The notes under the pieces were generated by a model. The model ran no database searches and was not told where the DNA came from. It saw only the letters and a list, made by a program, of their open reading frames with translations. 64,000 bases of DNA from Phascolarctos cinereus. Taxonomy: Eukaryota > Chordata > Mammalia > Diprotodontia > Phascolarctidae. This document shows, piece after piece, positions 21,786 through 32,460 of this stretch (positions are counted from its first letter, which is position 1; each line of letters begins with the position of its first letter). Location: positions 1-64,000 of the forward strand of contig NW_018344273.1 of the NCBI RefSeq assembly GCF_002099425.1, read 5' to 3'. Made by a program: the position numbers and the translations under genes.

Positions 21786-22764
21786 CCAAAGGGGAGAAAA
21801 GGTATGAAAAAGTTATTTATTTCCTCTACACAAAAGAAATGTTAAAAACAAAAGGTTTTCACAAGCATTCGATGACAGAAAACTTAACATTCAGCAACAG
21901 TAGAACAATTACTTTTCATTCTCCTAGAGGTTGATACTTAACATATCAAGACATGATGAAGTACTGAATGGGCGTTTTATACTTCACCTTGGTTCTGTAC
22001 CATTCAGAGAATTCTCTCTAGGTCCATGTCTTCTGGCAAGCTGTCCTGGGGATTGAGATTCTTCTAGTCTTATTGGTATATTTTCCAATGCAGTGATCCC
22101 ACCTCTGTGGAAGGGAACCAGAATTTCCAACCTCATAAACTCACAAAGTTGCCTTGCTACATACATCTCAGGTTCCCTGTTTGGTCACCTATATTCAGGA
22201 GAGGAAACACAAAGTGGAAAGGTATATAGCTATAGAGGAGTCTCTGGCCCCACTCTCCTAGGCCTGCTTCCCATTACATTATGCTTAAGACTTAAACTAT
22301 ATACAATTCTACTTAGAACTGGCTGCTGAGACTCCAGCTAGCTTGCTGATGCAGCACAGTTATAATTCTACCTTCTTCATCCTGAGTAGGCTTTACTGGT
22401 TAATTTTTAGAGACTCCACTTTTGTTACTCGTCCATGTTCCACAATCTTGTTACTCCACTAGTGACCAAAGAGCTAACAGAGCAGGTCCTTTGCCTGAAA
22501 ATCCTATGTAAACCAGGGTCCCTTGTAACTCTGGGTCTTTGATGGGAAAACATATCCCACTGTTCATCTGGGCCACCAACACCCAGCATGCTGCCCTGTG
22601 GTATGGTTGGGTGTCAGGATGGCCACTTGGGACTGCCCTGACTGAACTGGTGTTCATCTGTTCATACCCTCCCATACTGTGCTTGGCTATGAGTATAAAT
22701 TAACCATTCTGTGTTGCTGGGTGCCACCCAGCTGCCCCAAAATAATATGCATGATAATATTAGT
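21786..22764. other. Unassigned 1-kb stretch
   Basis: Frames at 21984-22329 and 22451-22675 have no known domain. No family could be named. Confidence 0.4.
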
Positions 22765-22995
22765 GAAAACATCAAAAGAAACAACAATGATGGTGATATT
22801 AATAAATAACAATAGATTTATACAACACTTAGAAATTTACAAAATGTTTCATATACATTATCTCATCATAGATTCACAACAACCCTAAAGAAGTAGCTAC
22901 TATAGGTATTATTATCTCCATTTTACAAATAGAGGAAATTGATTCTCAGAGAATTTAAGGACCACTGAATTAAGATCAAATGCAATGACCAATCC
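22765..22995 (-). mobile_element. CORE-SINE
   Basis: Antisense: atttacaaaatgtttcatat, gattcacaacaaccctaaag and ccattttacaaatagaggaa. Confidence 0.75.
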
Positions 22996-23084
22996 TGGTT
23001 CCCTCCTACCAGAAGAGAGTTGAGGAACCAAGGTTATAGAATGTTCCATATCAGACCCAGTTCCTGTGCTTAACTATTTTCTTC

Positions 23085-23480
23085 CTTTTGTAACCCCTGT
23101 CCCAAAGCCAACTGGCATGGGACTCTTCTCATTGGTGGAGATGAGAGGAGTCTCCATCATGTCCCTATTCCCAGCTCGCTGCATTAGAGACTTTGGGGAG
23201 TTTTCCCTTGGGTGAGATCAAGGACAGTCTCTCTTGGTTGAACTAAATTATCTCACTCCCAGTGGGAAAGATCCTTCACTCTGTATAAGAGAGTATATAT
23301 TCTCTTATTATAACTTCTGTGATTTCTGTTTTGTGACTGATTTGGATAAATGGGTTTTCTTTACTACTCAGTGTTTGTGTTCATTTTGGAACTAGTATTT
23401 GGTGAGAAAGAAGTCAAGTATATAGAGCTTGGGGTCCCCCTTCCCCAGTAATAGTGAGACAGCAATTAGGCTTTAGATGG
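23085..23480 (+). mobile_element. Possible solo-LTR-like fossil
   Basis: The layout resembles an LTR. A TATA-like ctgtataagagagtatatat lies at about 23281, followed by an R/U5-like T-rich part and a tail with gcttggggtcccccttcccc. No flanking duplication or internal region was seen. The class is unknown and this is a weak call. Confidence 0.3.
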
Positions 23481-24049
23481 AACCCAAACATATCCCCCAG
23501 ATTAATTATTATTTAAGACAGCAAATAGAAATAATAGCCCAGTACCCTCTCTTTATCTGAGGAGAGCAAAATGGCCTCAGGCCCCAAATTCCCTTGCTTT
23601 CTGTCCTGGTAAGAATGAAAGTCTCTCTTGGAGAAGCCTGGGAGGAAAAGAGGCTAGAGATGTCTATTCTGCCTCCCTTTGAGCCCTATGCCACAGGCAG
23701 GGGGACCGCCCCTTATGGACTTTCTCTATCCTTTTAATGTGGAAAGAACGGGTTCTATGGTAGGAGCAAGGGTAGGGTAGAGTTGTTGATAAGTGATTGT
23801 GCTGTAAAAAACAAAAACATCAATAAAATATTTTTCTGAAAAGAAAAATAAGTAAATAGAAAGTAGAGGCAAGGGTTGTTAACAGAGGATGAATACAAAA
23901 ACATGGCAGGGTGCTATAAGAGTAGCGTCTGGGGTGCTGAGTAACTGATAATTTTTTAAAGAGTTTTTCTTAAGCTATATTGAGGAAAATAGGCTCAAAG
24001 AAGGGTTGAGACTGTTAGGATGAACGGGACAAAGATAACTGGTCTATAT
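23481..24049. other. Unassigned DNA
   Basis: No gene or repeat family recognised. An A-rich stretch lies at 23800-23860. Confidence 0.35.
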
Positions 24050-24145
24050 AGGCTTAAATCCCACTTTAGACACATACTAGCTGTGTGATCATGGACAAGT
24101 TACAGAACCTCTCTGAATCCTAACTTGTTGAACTTGACAAAATAG
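24050..24145 (+). mobile_element. MIR-like SINE fragment
   Basis: Sense: acatactagctgtgtgatca, then tggacaagttacagaacctc. Confidence 0.6.
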
Positions 24146-24149
24146 AGAC

Positions 24150-25245
24150 AATGACACAGAGTATTCTATTCTGGGCCTTTTCTTCTCCCTCTATACTACT
24201 TCACTTGGTAATCTTCATCAGCTCCTGTGGATTTAATTACTGTTTCTATGCTGATAATTCTCAAATCTACCTATCCTTCTCTAAATTCCCTGCTGACCTC
24301 CAGTTTTGCATCTCCAACTGCCTTTCAGATATCTTGAATTGGATGTCCAGCAGACACCTCAAACTAAACACGTCCAAAACTGAGCTCATTATCTTTCCCC
24401 CAAATTCCCTCCCCTTCCCAAATTTCCCTATTACTGAAGAGGGCAACACCGTCCTCCCAGTTAACCTGGTTTACAACCTGGGTGTCATCCTCACTATCTC
24501 TGCACACACCCTTGCTCCCCTGCCCACCCCATCCCCCAATATGTTGCCAAGACATATTGATTTCACTTTTGTAGCATCTCTCCAAAATGCCTCCTTCTCT
24601 CTGATACTGTCACCACTCTGGCATAGTCCTCATTATCAGATAATTGGTTGGTCTGCCTGCTACAAGACTCTCCATTTTTGTCTAGCTTCCACTCAGCCAG
24701 CAAAGTGATTTTCCTAAAGCCAAGGTTTGACCATGTCACTCCCTCTTACACAAAAATTCCAGTGGTTCCCTGTTACTTCCAGGATCAAATGCAAAATCCT
24801 CTGGCACTCAAAGCTCTCTATAGCTACCCCTCCCTCATATTTCCAGTCTTCTTACACCTTAAGCCATTTCCCGACCTCCATCCCTTATTCCCTTCCCCTG
24901 AACTCTTCAGTGATGCTGACCTCCTTGAAAGACACTCCGTATCTTGGCTGGGGGCATTTTCTCCGGTTCTCTCCCATACCTGCCTCCTCATGGATCTCCC
25001 TCTGCTCCTGGCTTCCTTTAAGCTCCAACTAAAATTACACCTTCTACAGAAAGCCTTTTCCAATCCCTTTTAATCCTTTTCTTCAATTCTTCCCATTTAT
25101 AGCTTGTATTTTTACATAATTGTTGGCTTGTTGGCTTCCTCATTAGATTGCCAGCTCCTTGAGGGCAAAGAGTGTCTTTTGCCTCTTTTGTATCTTCGGC
25201 ACCGAAATAAGAGATTAATAAATGAATGCATTATTGACTGACTTG
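24150..25245 (+). mobile_element. L2-type LINE, reverse transcriptase to 3' end
   Basis: Plus-strand L2-type LINE. The frame at 24151-24708 (185 codons) holds the reverse transcriptase active-site region: GFNYCFYADNSQIYLS, where YADN stands for the usual YADD, then LSDILNWMSSRHLKLNTSKT. The frames at 24648-25073 and 24727-25032 continue the C-terminal part. The 3' end is present (ccagctccttgagggcaaag, then aagagattaataaatgaatg). The loss of the second active-site Asp and the frame breaks show that it is dead. The 5' half is absent. Confidence 0.9.
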
Positions 25246-25394
25246 CCCTGCTTCCTTCACACGGTCGCTGTAAGGGAAGAACTTTGTAAAACTCAAAGGG
25301 CGCTGATTAAATCTTTGGGTAAAGAATTCAAATCAAATTTGCTTCAGTAGAAGAGCACCCTCCTTGGACCTCAATTTCCTCACCCATAAAACAA

Positions 25395-25618
25395 TAATAC
25401 AGCTAACGCTTATTATATGCCAGGCACTGTGCACTTAACAATTACCATCTCATTTGATCCTCATGACCCTAGAAAGTAGGGGTTTTATTATTATCCCTTT
25501 CTACAGACGTGGAAGTTGAGGTTAACGTTGACTTGCCCGGGGTCACACAGGCTGTATCTGAGTTTGGATTTGAACCCAGGCCCAGGACTCTAACCACTGC
25601 ACTACCTAGCTGCCTCTG
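25395..25618 (-). mobile_element. CORE-SINE
   Basis: Antisense: ttatatgccaggcactgtgc, atttgatcctcatgacccta, cccggggtcacacagg, ending gcactacctagctgcctc, a well-kept tRNA-like head. Confidence 0.85.
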
Positions 25619-25619
25619 A

Positions 25620-26350
25620 ATGGGTTCCCTTTAAGCTTCCCGCAGTTCTGCGACGATACTGAGAGCGGGTTTGAGTGTCGTAGAGTGAGAAGCCAGACCA
25701 CACAACCTCCTCCTTTGCCTCCCAGCTAAGAAAAATGTGCGCATGCTCACTAAAGGGAAGCGAGGTAGCGCCCCCCCCAAAACCAACTGCGCTTGCTCAC
25801 TAAGGTGGGGTCCTGGCACTTGACTGACAGTAATTTTGGCAATACCTACAGGAACCCGTGTTTGTCTGGTGAAGGAAATTGGGGTGAACGTCAAAGGCAG
25901 GGATGGTGTTTCCAATGCTTAAGAACTCTGGCCCAACGCCAATTTCTCTTCTCAGGGTCCAGGTTCCCTTCCTCCCAAACCAAGAGTAATGGGCCACCCG
26001 GACAAAAAAAGTCCACCCACTCCACCACCTCTGATTGGCCCCTTGAGTGAAATTTGCTGAGGCTATTGGCTCAATCTCACGTCAGTCAACACCGGAACAG
26101 GCGATGACTCACTCGGCTCAATACCGGAAACTCTCGCGGGCTCGGCACGTGTCATCTTGGGTATTGTAGTCCCGAGCACAGATAAACGAGTCCGCTTTTT
26201 TCCTTTCCTTCCCGCGTCTTCTAGAAGAATTCTTTTGCGCTTCTGGAGGTAGAACAGAATTCTCCGTGCGCTGGCGAGGGACGGGGGGTTTGCCTCCCAC
26301 TCCCCCTGGACCGAGTGGACACAGACCCCTCTAGGCTCACTAGGAGTGAG
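25620..26350. promoter_or_regulatory. CpG-rich promoter-like island, possibly bidirectional
   Basis: CpG is frequent here and rare in the surrounding tens of kilobases. Visible motifs are: an NRF1-like tgcgcatgc (25738-25746); two inverted CCAAT boxes (ATTGG at 26034-26038 and 26065-26069, 31 bp apart); a CRE-like tcacgtca (26077-26084); ETS sites (ccggaa at 26092 and 26124); AP-1 tgactca (26105-26111); tctcgcg (26132-26138); E-box cacgtg (26146-26151); and a ZNF143-like tgggtattgtagtc (26158-26171). No TATA box was seen at a likely start. A donor-like gtgagt lies at 26346-26351. Which gene it serves, and in which direction, is not visible. Confidence 0.65.
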
Positions 26351-26351
26351 T

Positions 26352-26540
26352 GGTGATAATGGAAAGAGCCCAGGGTTTGGAGGTGTTGGCTTCTGGGTTC
26401 AAATTCTGACTCCAGCCCGTACCAACTTTGTGACCCTGAGTGAGACCCTTCCTTCACAAGAATCCTTTTCCTGTCTGTAAATTAGTAAGAACAAGTGCAA
26501 GTGGGATGTGAATAATTGAGCTTTATAGAAATGTGAGTTA
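26352..26540 (+). mobile_element. MIR-like SINE
   Basis: Sense: gataatggaaagagcccagg, gggttcaaattctgactcca and actttgtgaccctgagtgag. Confidence 0.7.
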
Positions 26541-26554
26541 TCTATTAATGGATG

Positions 26555-26625
26555 GAACATTCATTCAACAAACATTTGCATTTATTAAGCGCCATTTGAT
26601 AGGAGCTGGGGGAGGGGGGCATGAT
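26555..26625 (-). mobile_element. L2-type LINE 3' tip
   Basis: Antisense: attcattcaacaaacatttg, then tttattaagcgccatttgat. Confidence 0.65.
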
Positions 26626-26635
26626 ACAAGACGCT

Positions 26636-26666
26636 CCCCGCCCACCCCCCCCACCCCCACCCCCCC
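26636..26666 (-). repeat. C-rich tract with quadruplex potential on the minus strand
   Basis: Runs of C4, C3, C8, C5 and C7 are separated by single bases. The minus strand therefore has four or more runs of at least three G with very short loops. Confidence 0.75.
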
Positions 26667-26905
26667 TTGTTGTTCAGTTGTTGAATCATGTCTCGTTTGG
26701 GGTTTTCTTGGCACAGATACTGGAGCAGTTTGCCATTTCCTTCTCTAGCCTATTTTACAGATGAGGAAACTGAGGCAAACAAGGTTAAGTGATTTGCCCA
26801 GGGTCACACAGCTAGTGTGTATCTGAGGCCAGGTTTGAACTCCTGAAGATGAGTCTTCCTGACTCCAGGCCTGACACCCAATACAGTGTGCCACCTAGCT
26901 GCCCC
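26663..26905 (-). mobile_element. tRNA-SINE with RTE-type tail
   Basis: Antisense: tgttgttcagttgttgaatc (RTE-like tail), gtttggggttttcttggcac, gaggaaactgaggcaaac, ending gtgccacctagctgcc. C-rich tracts flank both ends. Confidence 0.87.
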
Positions 26906-26914
26906 CCCCCCAAG

Positions 26915-27120
26915 GGAAGTTTAAAATGGAGCTTACAGTAATATGTCAGTTAAAGTGTACAAAATGTTTTCCCCAGACCCACCCTGTGAAGTAGTTTAAA
27001 TATTATCCCTGTTTTACACATGGGGACATTGAGGCTCAAAGAGCTTAACTGTTAACTTGCCCATGCCACCTAGCTAGTCAGTGTTAAAGCCAGGACCCAG
27101 ACCTAGTTTCCTATGTTAGG
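26915..27120 (-). mobile_element. MIR-like SINE
   Basis: Antisense: cagacccaccctgtgaagta, ttttacacatggggacattg and ttgcccatgccacctagc. Confidence 0.65.
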
Positions 27121-27189
27121 CCACAAGTGCTTCTGGGAGCTTATCTCTTCATTGTATTCCAGAATGAGATGGAGCAGGATTGAACCTAT

Positions 27190-27595
27190 AATAGGAGTGG
27201 ATAGATATAAAGGTCTAGGTCTGTGCCCCATTCCTCTGAGGCATGCGGGCTGTGTGACCCTGGGGAAGTCACAGGTTATTCTATCTCTGTCATCTCCAGG
27301 TGCCCAGAAGATGCAGTTACCCAGAGATGCAACAAGAAAGCCTACTTCAGCTGTAGAGATGAGGAGCCAACTGGAGGGGTAATGATGTTAACTTCTGTTA
27401 GTCTGCCCAGTTCAGGAACCTTTAGGTTTCATAAGGGGCCTCTACTTGTGAAGGTGGAAAAGGAAGGACTCTCTTTAGCGAGCCAGCTTCACTGACCAAA
27501 GATCCTAGCCTTGAGCTATTTCCCTGGTATGGATGAACCCCAAGTCCCTAAGTGGAATCTGGGGTTTTTGCTGTTGTTGGCTGCAACCTGAGCTG
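27190..27595 (+). other. SINE remnant followed by an exon-like segment
   Basis: A SINE piece (ctgtgtgaccctggggaagt at about 27250) leads into ctatctctgtcatctccag. This is a usable splice acceptor ending at 27299. The 79 bases after it end before a GTAATG donor (27379). Open frames exist in two phases (27113-27382 and 27223-27495), but no known protein motif is visible. This could be an exonised SINE edge or chance. Confidence 0.25.
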
Positions 27596-28089
27596 CATTC
27601 CACTTCACAGGCAAATCAGGGAGCATTTATTAAACACTTGCTATGTTATGTGGCAAACACTGTGCTAAGCTCTGGGGATACAAAGAGGCAAAAATGTGGT
27701 TCCTTCTCTTGGACTACATGCAAATAATTGTGCTATATACAGGGTAAGTGGGAGATAATTTCAGAGGGAAGGGGTTGGGTAAGGGTTGTTGGGGGAGGCC
27801 TACTGCAGAAGGTAGGATTTGAGCCCAATCTTGAAGGAATCCAGGAGGTGGAGGTGAAGATGGAGGGCACTGTGGTCATGGAGAACAGTCGTGGTATGGA
27901 GTTGGCAGATGGAGAGTTGTATTTCAGGCACAGCAAGAAGTCCAGTGACACTGAATCATAGACTGTGTAGAGAAGTAAAATGGAAGAAGACAAGGAAGGG
28001 AGGAAGAGGCCAGGTAGTGAAAGGCTAAAAGCCAAACTGGGGATTTTATGTTTAGTTGTGGAGGTAATAAGAAGCCATGACAGTATATT

Positions 28090-28090
<1 letters not shown>

Positions 28091-28140
<50 letters not shown>
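28091..28140. repeat. (GT)n microsatellite
   Basis: About 25 GT units within the L2 copy. Confidence 0.97.
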
Positions 28141-28146
<6 letters not shown>

Positions 28147-28704
28147 TATGTGAGGGGTGATATGGTCAGTTCTTCGATTTAGGAAAAATCACAGTGCCAG
28201 CTGAGTGGAGAATAGATTGTAGCAGGGAGAGACAAGTTGAGGAGAACACCCTGCATTAGGATGGTGGCTGTGTAAGTAGAGAGAAGGGGATGTATATGAG
28301 AGATGTGAAGGTAGAAATGACAAATTAGATATGTGAGGTGAGTGTGTATGAATCAAGGTTGCAAACCTGGGTGTCTGCAGTGTCTGGGAAGTTGGTCTGG
28401 CCCTTAACAGTAGCAGGGAAATTTGGAAGAAGGAAGAGATTGGGGGGAAGAATTCTTTGGGCATGTCGACTTTGAGATGCCTGTGGGACGTCTAGTGTGA
28501 TATAGTCAATAAACAATTGTAGGCCTGGAGCTCCAGAGAGTTTAGGATTGATTATATAGATGTGAGAGTCTTCTGCATAGAGATGATTGTTGAATCCATG
28601 GGAGCTGATGATATTATATAGGGAGAAGCAGGCCCAGGACAGAGCCCTGGGGGGCAGCCATGTTCGACCTGGATGAAGTTCTTGCAAGGAGATTGAAAAA
28701 GACC

Positions 28705-29020
28705 AGTCTTAGGTGGCAGTGGCAGCAACAGCAGCAGTAGTAGTAACAGTAATAGTAGTAGTAATAGTTAACATTCATATAGCACTTATTGTGCCAGGCA
28801 CTGTGCTAAGCACTTTACAATTATCTCTTTTGGTCTTCACGACAACCCTGGGAAGTAAGTGTGATTATCACCCTATTTCACAGATGAGGAAACTGAGGCA
28901 AACAGAGGTTATGTGACTTGCCCAGTGTCACACAGCTAGTCAGTATCTGAGGTTGGATTTCAACTCAGGTCTTCCTGACCTCAGGCCTGCCGTTCTATCC
29001 ACTGTATCTCCTAGCAGTCC
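28705..29020 (-). mobile_element. CORE-SINE inside L2
   Basis: Antisense full-length copy. Its AT-rich tail has become an agcagtagtagtaacagtaa simple run. Then come attgtgccaggcactgtgct, tttcacagatgaggaaactg, ttgcccagtgtcacacagct and ccactgtatctcctagcag. Confidence 0.88.
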
Positions 29021-29799
29021 TGGGTAGGAGGAGAACCTGGAGAGAACAGTGTCACCAAAACCTAGAGAGGAAAAAGTGCGCAGGAGAAGAGGGTGATTGG
29101 CAGTGTTGGAGGCTATGGGGAGGCTAGGGAGGATCACGATTGAAGAAAGGCCATTACATTTGGCAATTAAGATCAGTAACTTTGGAGACGGCAGTTTCAG
29201 TTGAAATAAATGAAGCTGTAAAGCAGATTGCTGAGGTGTGGAATCAAGTGATGTGAAAGAAGGTGGCGGCACTGAGTGTGATAACTTTCCGAGGAGGTTG
29301 GCCATGAAGAGGAGAGACCCAGGATGATAGCTCGCAGGAATGGGAGGATCACAGAAAGGTTTCTAAAGATGGAGGAGACACGAGCATGTTGTGGGCCCCA
29401 GGGAAGCAGCCAGTAGATAGGGAAGGACTGAAGATTAGAGAGGGAAGGGATGCTAGAGGATGTGGTCCCAGGGCTCTCGGTTCTGAATACACTGACCAGT
29501 GAGCTCCACAATTGGACAGAGAAGCGTCATCCCAAAAGAGCAATGGCATTTGTGGAGGACTTAGAGAGAGGACCCAGGAGGCCAAGCAGCAGGTAAGAAA
29601 TGAAAGTCAGTCCATATGATGACTCAGACACCCCTTGTGTAGGTGCCAGTGTACTCTGAGTTGAAGGGATAATAAAAGAAATGTGACTTTGGAAGTCACA
29701 GATCTGAAGAAGGTTTGCATAGCAGCCTGTAAACAAGTTCAGTGATCAGAGTTGGATGGAGTCAGTTAGGGTAGACTTCTTGGAATGGATATTGTTCAC

Positions 29800-29995
29800 A
29801 AAACCATAGAATGTTGTAACTAGTTGGGGCTTTGAGATCATCCAAGTCCAGCTCCCTAATTTTGCAGCTAAGGAAACTGAGGCCCAGAAAAGGAAAATAA
29901 CTTGCCCAAGATATTTCAAGGAACAAAACTAGGACTTGGCTAATTGCCTGCCTCGAAATCCAGCACTTTTTTTTTTTACCATGCCATTATTCCCA
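29800..29995 (-). mobile_element. MIR-like SINE
   Basis: Antisense: ccatagaatgttgtaactag, tttgagatcatccaagtcca, cagctaaggaaactgaggcc, ending gccattattcccatttt. Confidence 0.75.
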
Positions 29996-30077
29996 TTTTG
30001 AAATGGGCTTTGATTGGTAGAAAGCGAGAGAGAAATCATAAGGACAATTGGGAAGTCGTTGTGGTCTTCTTTGTCTC

Positions 30078-30410
30078 CTGTCAATAGTCAGTAAACATTT
30101 ATTCAGCAGCTCCTATGTGCCCGGCACTGTGCTCATCTCATAGCTTTTGTCTTGAGGGTGTGTTATAGTGGTAAAAGCCCTGGAATTGTGAGAGACCTAA
30201 GTTTGATTCCGGTTTCTAATTGTTGACTCGTTGTGTGACCATGAGCAAGCACATCCTGAAAATCTCCCAGCCTCAGTTTTTATCTGTAAAATAGTGACAG
30301 TAACACCTGTAGCACCTGTTACAGATTGTTTTGAGGATCAAATGACATTACATGTATAAAGTGCTTTGTAAAACTTAAAAAGCATTCTATAAATCTTTCC
30401 TCTTCTCCTT
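30078..30410 (+). mobile_element. L2 tip (antisense) followed by a sense MIR-like SINE
   Basis: The text cagtaaacatttattcagca to cggcactgtgctcatc is an antisense L2 tip. From about 30155, gtgttatagtggtaaaagcc, cgttgtgtgaccatgagcaa and aaagtgctttgtaaaact form a sense MIR-like SINE. Confidence 0.75.
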
Positions 30411-31190
30411 TGTTGTGTATCTTTCTGGAAAACTGGGGCTCTGTTCTTTTTTTTTCCTCGCCTCTTCCTTTGGCTCTCTCTGTGCTCTCCATAATCCCTT
30501 ATAAGATATGATCCCTGCCTTCACCAGCCTCTCTTTTGATAATTCTTGTTGCTTGCCCCCATTTCTCAGACTTTTCCTACCTCCATTTCCCAGTCCTTTG
30601 ATGGATTTAACAGACTCCTTTCCATATCACCATTGAATGGGAAATGATCACAGCATCCTTGGGACAGGATGGAGGAGAGGACAGGAAAAGGAACTTGGTA
30701 GTATGGCCTAGGAAGATTGAGTCATGGGGTTCCACAGCAGAATCAGAAAGGAAGAAGGGCCCCCAGAGGATTTCTTCACCCTTTTCCTGGGAAATCCTAA
30801 GGACAGAGAACAAAGCAGAATTAGTGAAGGCTGTGATCTGCTTGTTGGTTTGGAGGTAGGGAATGGAGGCAAACTAGAATTTCAATGTTTGTAGTGTGGT
30901 TGTCCCTGTTGGGGAAGGTAGGACCCAGCTCTGGTTCAAGCCATGGTCTCATTTATGTTTCTTTCTCATAAAATTCGGCTGGGTCAGCCACAATGATTTC
31001 CACCCTGCCCTGGGAAGGGAGTCCCTGAGATAGGAAGATGGTAGCTGCCTTCCTGGTTGCCTGGAAGCATATTATTGACTCTTGCTCTGTTCTCATCCCA
31101 GAGCCAGGAAATCCCTATTTTCAAAACTCACTTTTTCTCTGAGCGTCATCTCTTAACCTTCCATTCTTACCAAAGGGATGCATGTAAAAA
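30411..31190. other. Unassigned DNA
   Basis: The plus frame 30644-30859 (71 codons) and minus frame 30607-30813 overlap and show no known domain. No family was recognised. An A12 run lies near 31187. Confidence 0.4.
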
Positions 31191-31194
31191 AAAA

Positions 31195-31430
31195 AAAAGC
31201 ATGGGAGACTTGAGTTTGAGTTAGGGCTCAAGTAAAACTTACTATTGCCTGACCAAGGTCAAGTAATTTAACATTTCTGAACCTCAGTTTTCTGGTCTGT
31301 GAAATGGGGATAAAAATATCCACTCAGCTTACCTCATAGTTCTATTGTGATATTCAAGTAAGATATTATGTGAAAGTAATTTGTAAACTTTGAATTACCA
31401 TAAATATGTTGTTGTTATTATTATTGCTAG
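31195..31430 (+). mobile_element. MIR-like SINE
   Basis: Sense: gacttgagtttgagttaggg, aaggtcaagtaatttaacat, ctgtgaaatggggataaaaa and a tail ending gttgttattattattgc. Confidence 0.75.
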
Positions 31431-31659
31431 GAACAAGTTAGCTGAGTTTGGAGAAGGTAATCACTAGATTAACCATGTTATGATTTTGGATCATACCAAC
31501 TCTCAATGACAGACTTTTAGGTTGGGGTGGGGGTTATGTGTGTGTGATTTGCTTCAGTTGAAGTAGTACCCACATTGAATTCTTCCTATCCTTCATTTAT
31601 GGTGCAATAATATGCATGATACTACAGTTTACTCAGCCACTTCCTGGATTCTTTCTGTC

Positions 31660-31862
31660 AATATAGAACAGTGGAGAGTGTGCTGGATTTCAAATCAGAA
31701 CAACTGAATTTGAATCCTGGATCTACTACTTACTTCCTGGGTTACCTTAGTCAAGTCACGTAACCTATCTCAGCCGCAGTCCTACAGCTGTAAAATGGGA
31801 GGGTTCGATTAGTTGTCCTCTGAGGTCCCTTCCAGATGTAAATCTAAGATCCTAGAAGGATC
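31660..31862 (+). mobile_element. MIR-like SINE
   Basis: Sense: gaacagtggagagtgtgctg, tgaatttgaatcctggatct, gtcaagtcacgtaacctatc, and the tail ctctgaggtcccttccagat. Confidence 0.8.
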
Positions 31863-32289
31863 ATTTGTGCCCTCATAAATGACCAGAAGTGTGCAGTGAT
31901 CAGTCTTGATGACCCATACCATCTTGCTAAGCCACCATTTCCTCCTCTTAGAACTGTTCTACTGGACTTGTGTCTTTATTCTCCAAACTTCCTTATCATT
32001 GGTCCTAGCCTGAGCCACTGAGACTCTTGGACATTGGTGATTTCCTCATCACACTTGAGTCCTTGACTTCAGAGTTTCCCTCTACCTAATCCCAGATTAC
32101 CTTTTCCCTCTTCTTTGACTATTGCCATGATAACTAGGTGCCCTGGTGTCCTAATGCAGACTTTAAGAAAGCTTAAAATACCAAGTACAGAAAGAAACAC
32201 AGCCATAAAGCAAGTCAGCTTGATTGGAGGGAGATAACACAAAACCTAGGTGGGGGTATCAAGAGTTGGACATGACTGAACTAGAACTA
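31863..32289. other. Unassigned DNA
   Basis: No gene recognised. The end at about 32255-32285 (tcaagagttggacatgactg) is the tip of an RTE-tailed SINE. Confidence 0.4.
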
Positions 32290-32460
32290 TGAGGTCAGTA
32301 ATGCAAGTATTATTGTTGCCATTTTCAGGTGAGGAAACAGAGGTTAAAGGACTTCCTAGTATTACACACTAATGAGGATCGGTGACAGGATTTGAAGCCA
32401 GATCTCCTGACGGTAGGACCGCTTCTCTTTCCACAGTGCTACATAGTAGTCATGTTCTCA
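32290..32460 (-). mobile_element. MIR/CORE-SINE fragment
   Basis: Antisense: gttgccattttcaggtgagg, aaacagaggttaaaggactt, gacaggatttgaagccagat and ctttccacagtgctacatag. Confidence 0.7.

Larger units (their letters stand above)
27600..29760 (-). mobile_element. L2-type LINE, 2.2 kb, with a SINE and a microsatellite inside
   Basis: This long minus-strand L2 runs from its 3' end (ggagcatttattaaacactt, about 27620) into the reverse transcriptase. The minus frame at 28325-28687 shows the segment SLYNIISSHGFNNHLYAED, an active-site-type YAED, preceded by the conserved PxALSW region. The frames at 28940-29305 and 29197-29511 continue towards its N-terminal part. It is interrupted by (GT)n at 28091-28140 and a CORE-SINE at 28705-29020. 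The frames are broken throughout. Confidence 0.85.

Noticed and set aside
24151-25073. Long plus-strand frames as a host gene
   Set aside because: The YAD-type active-site segment and the L2 3' tail show that this is LINE reverse transcriptase.
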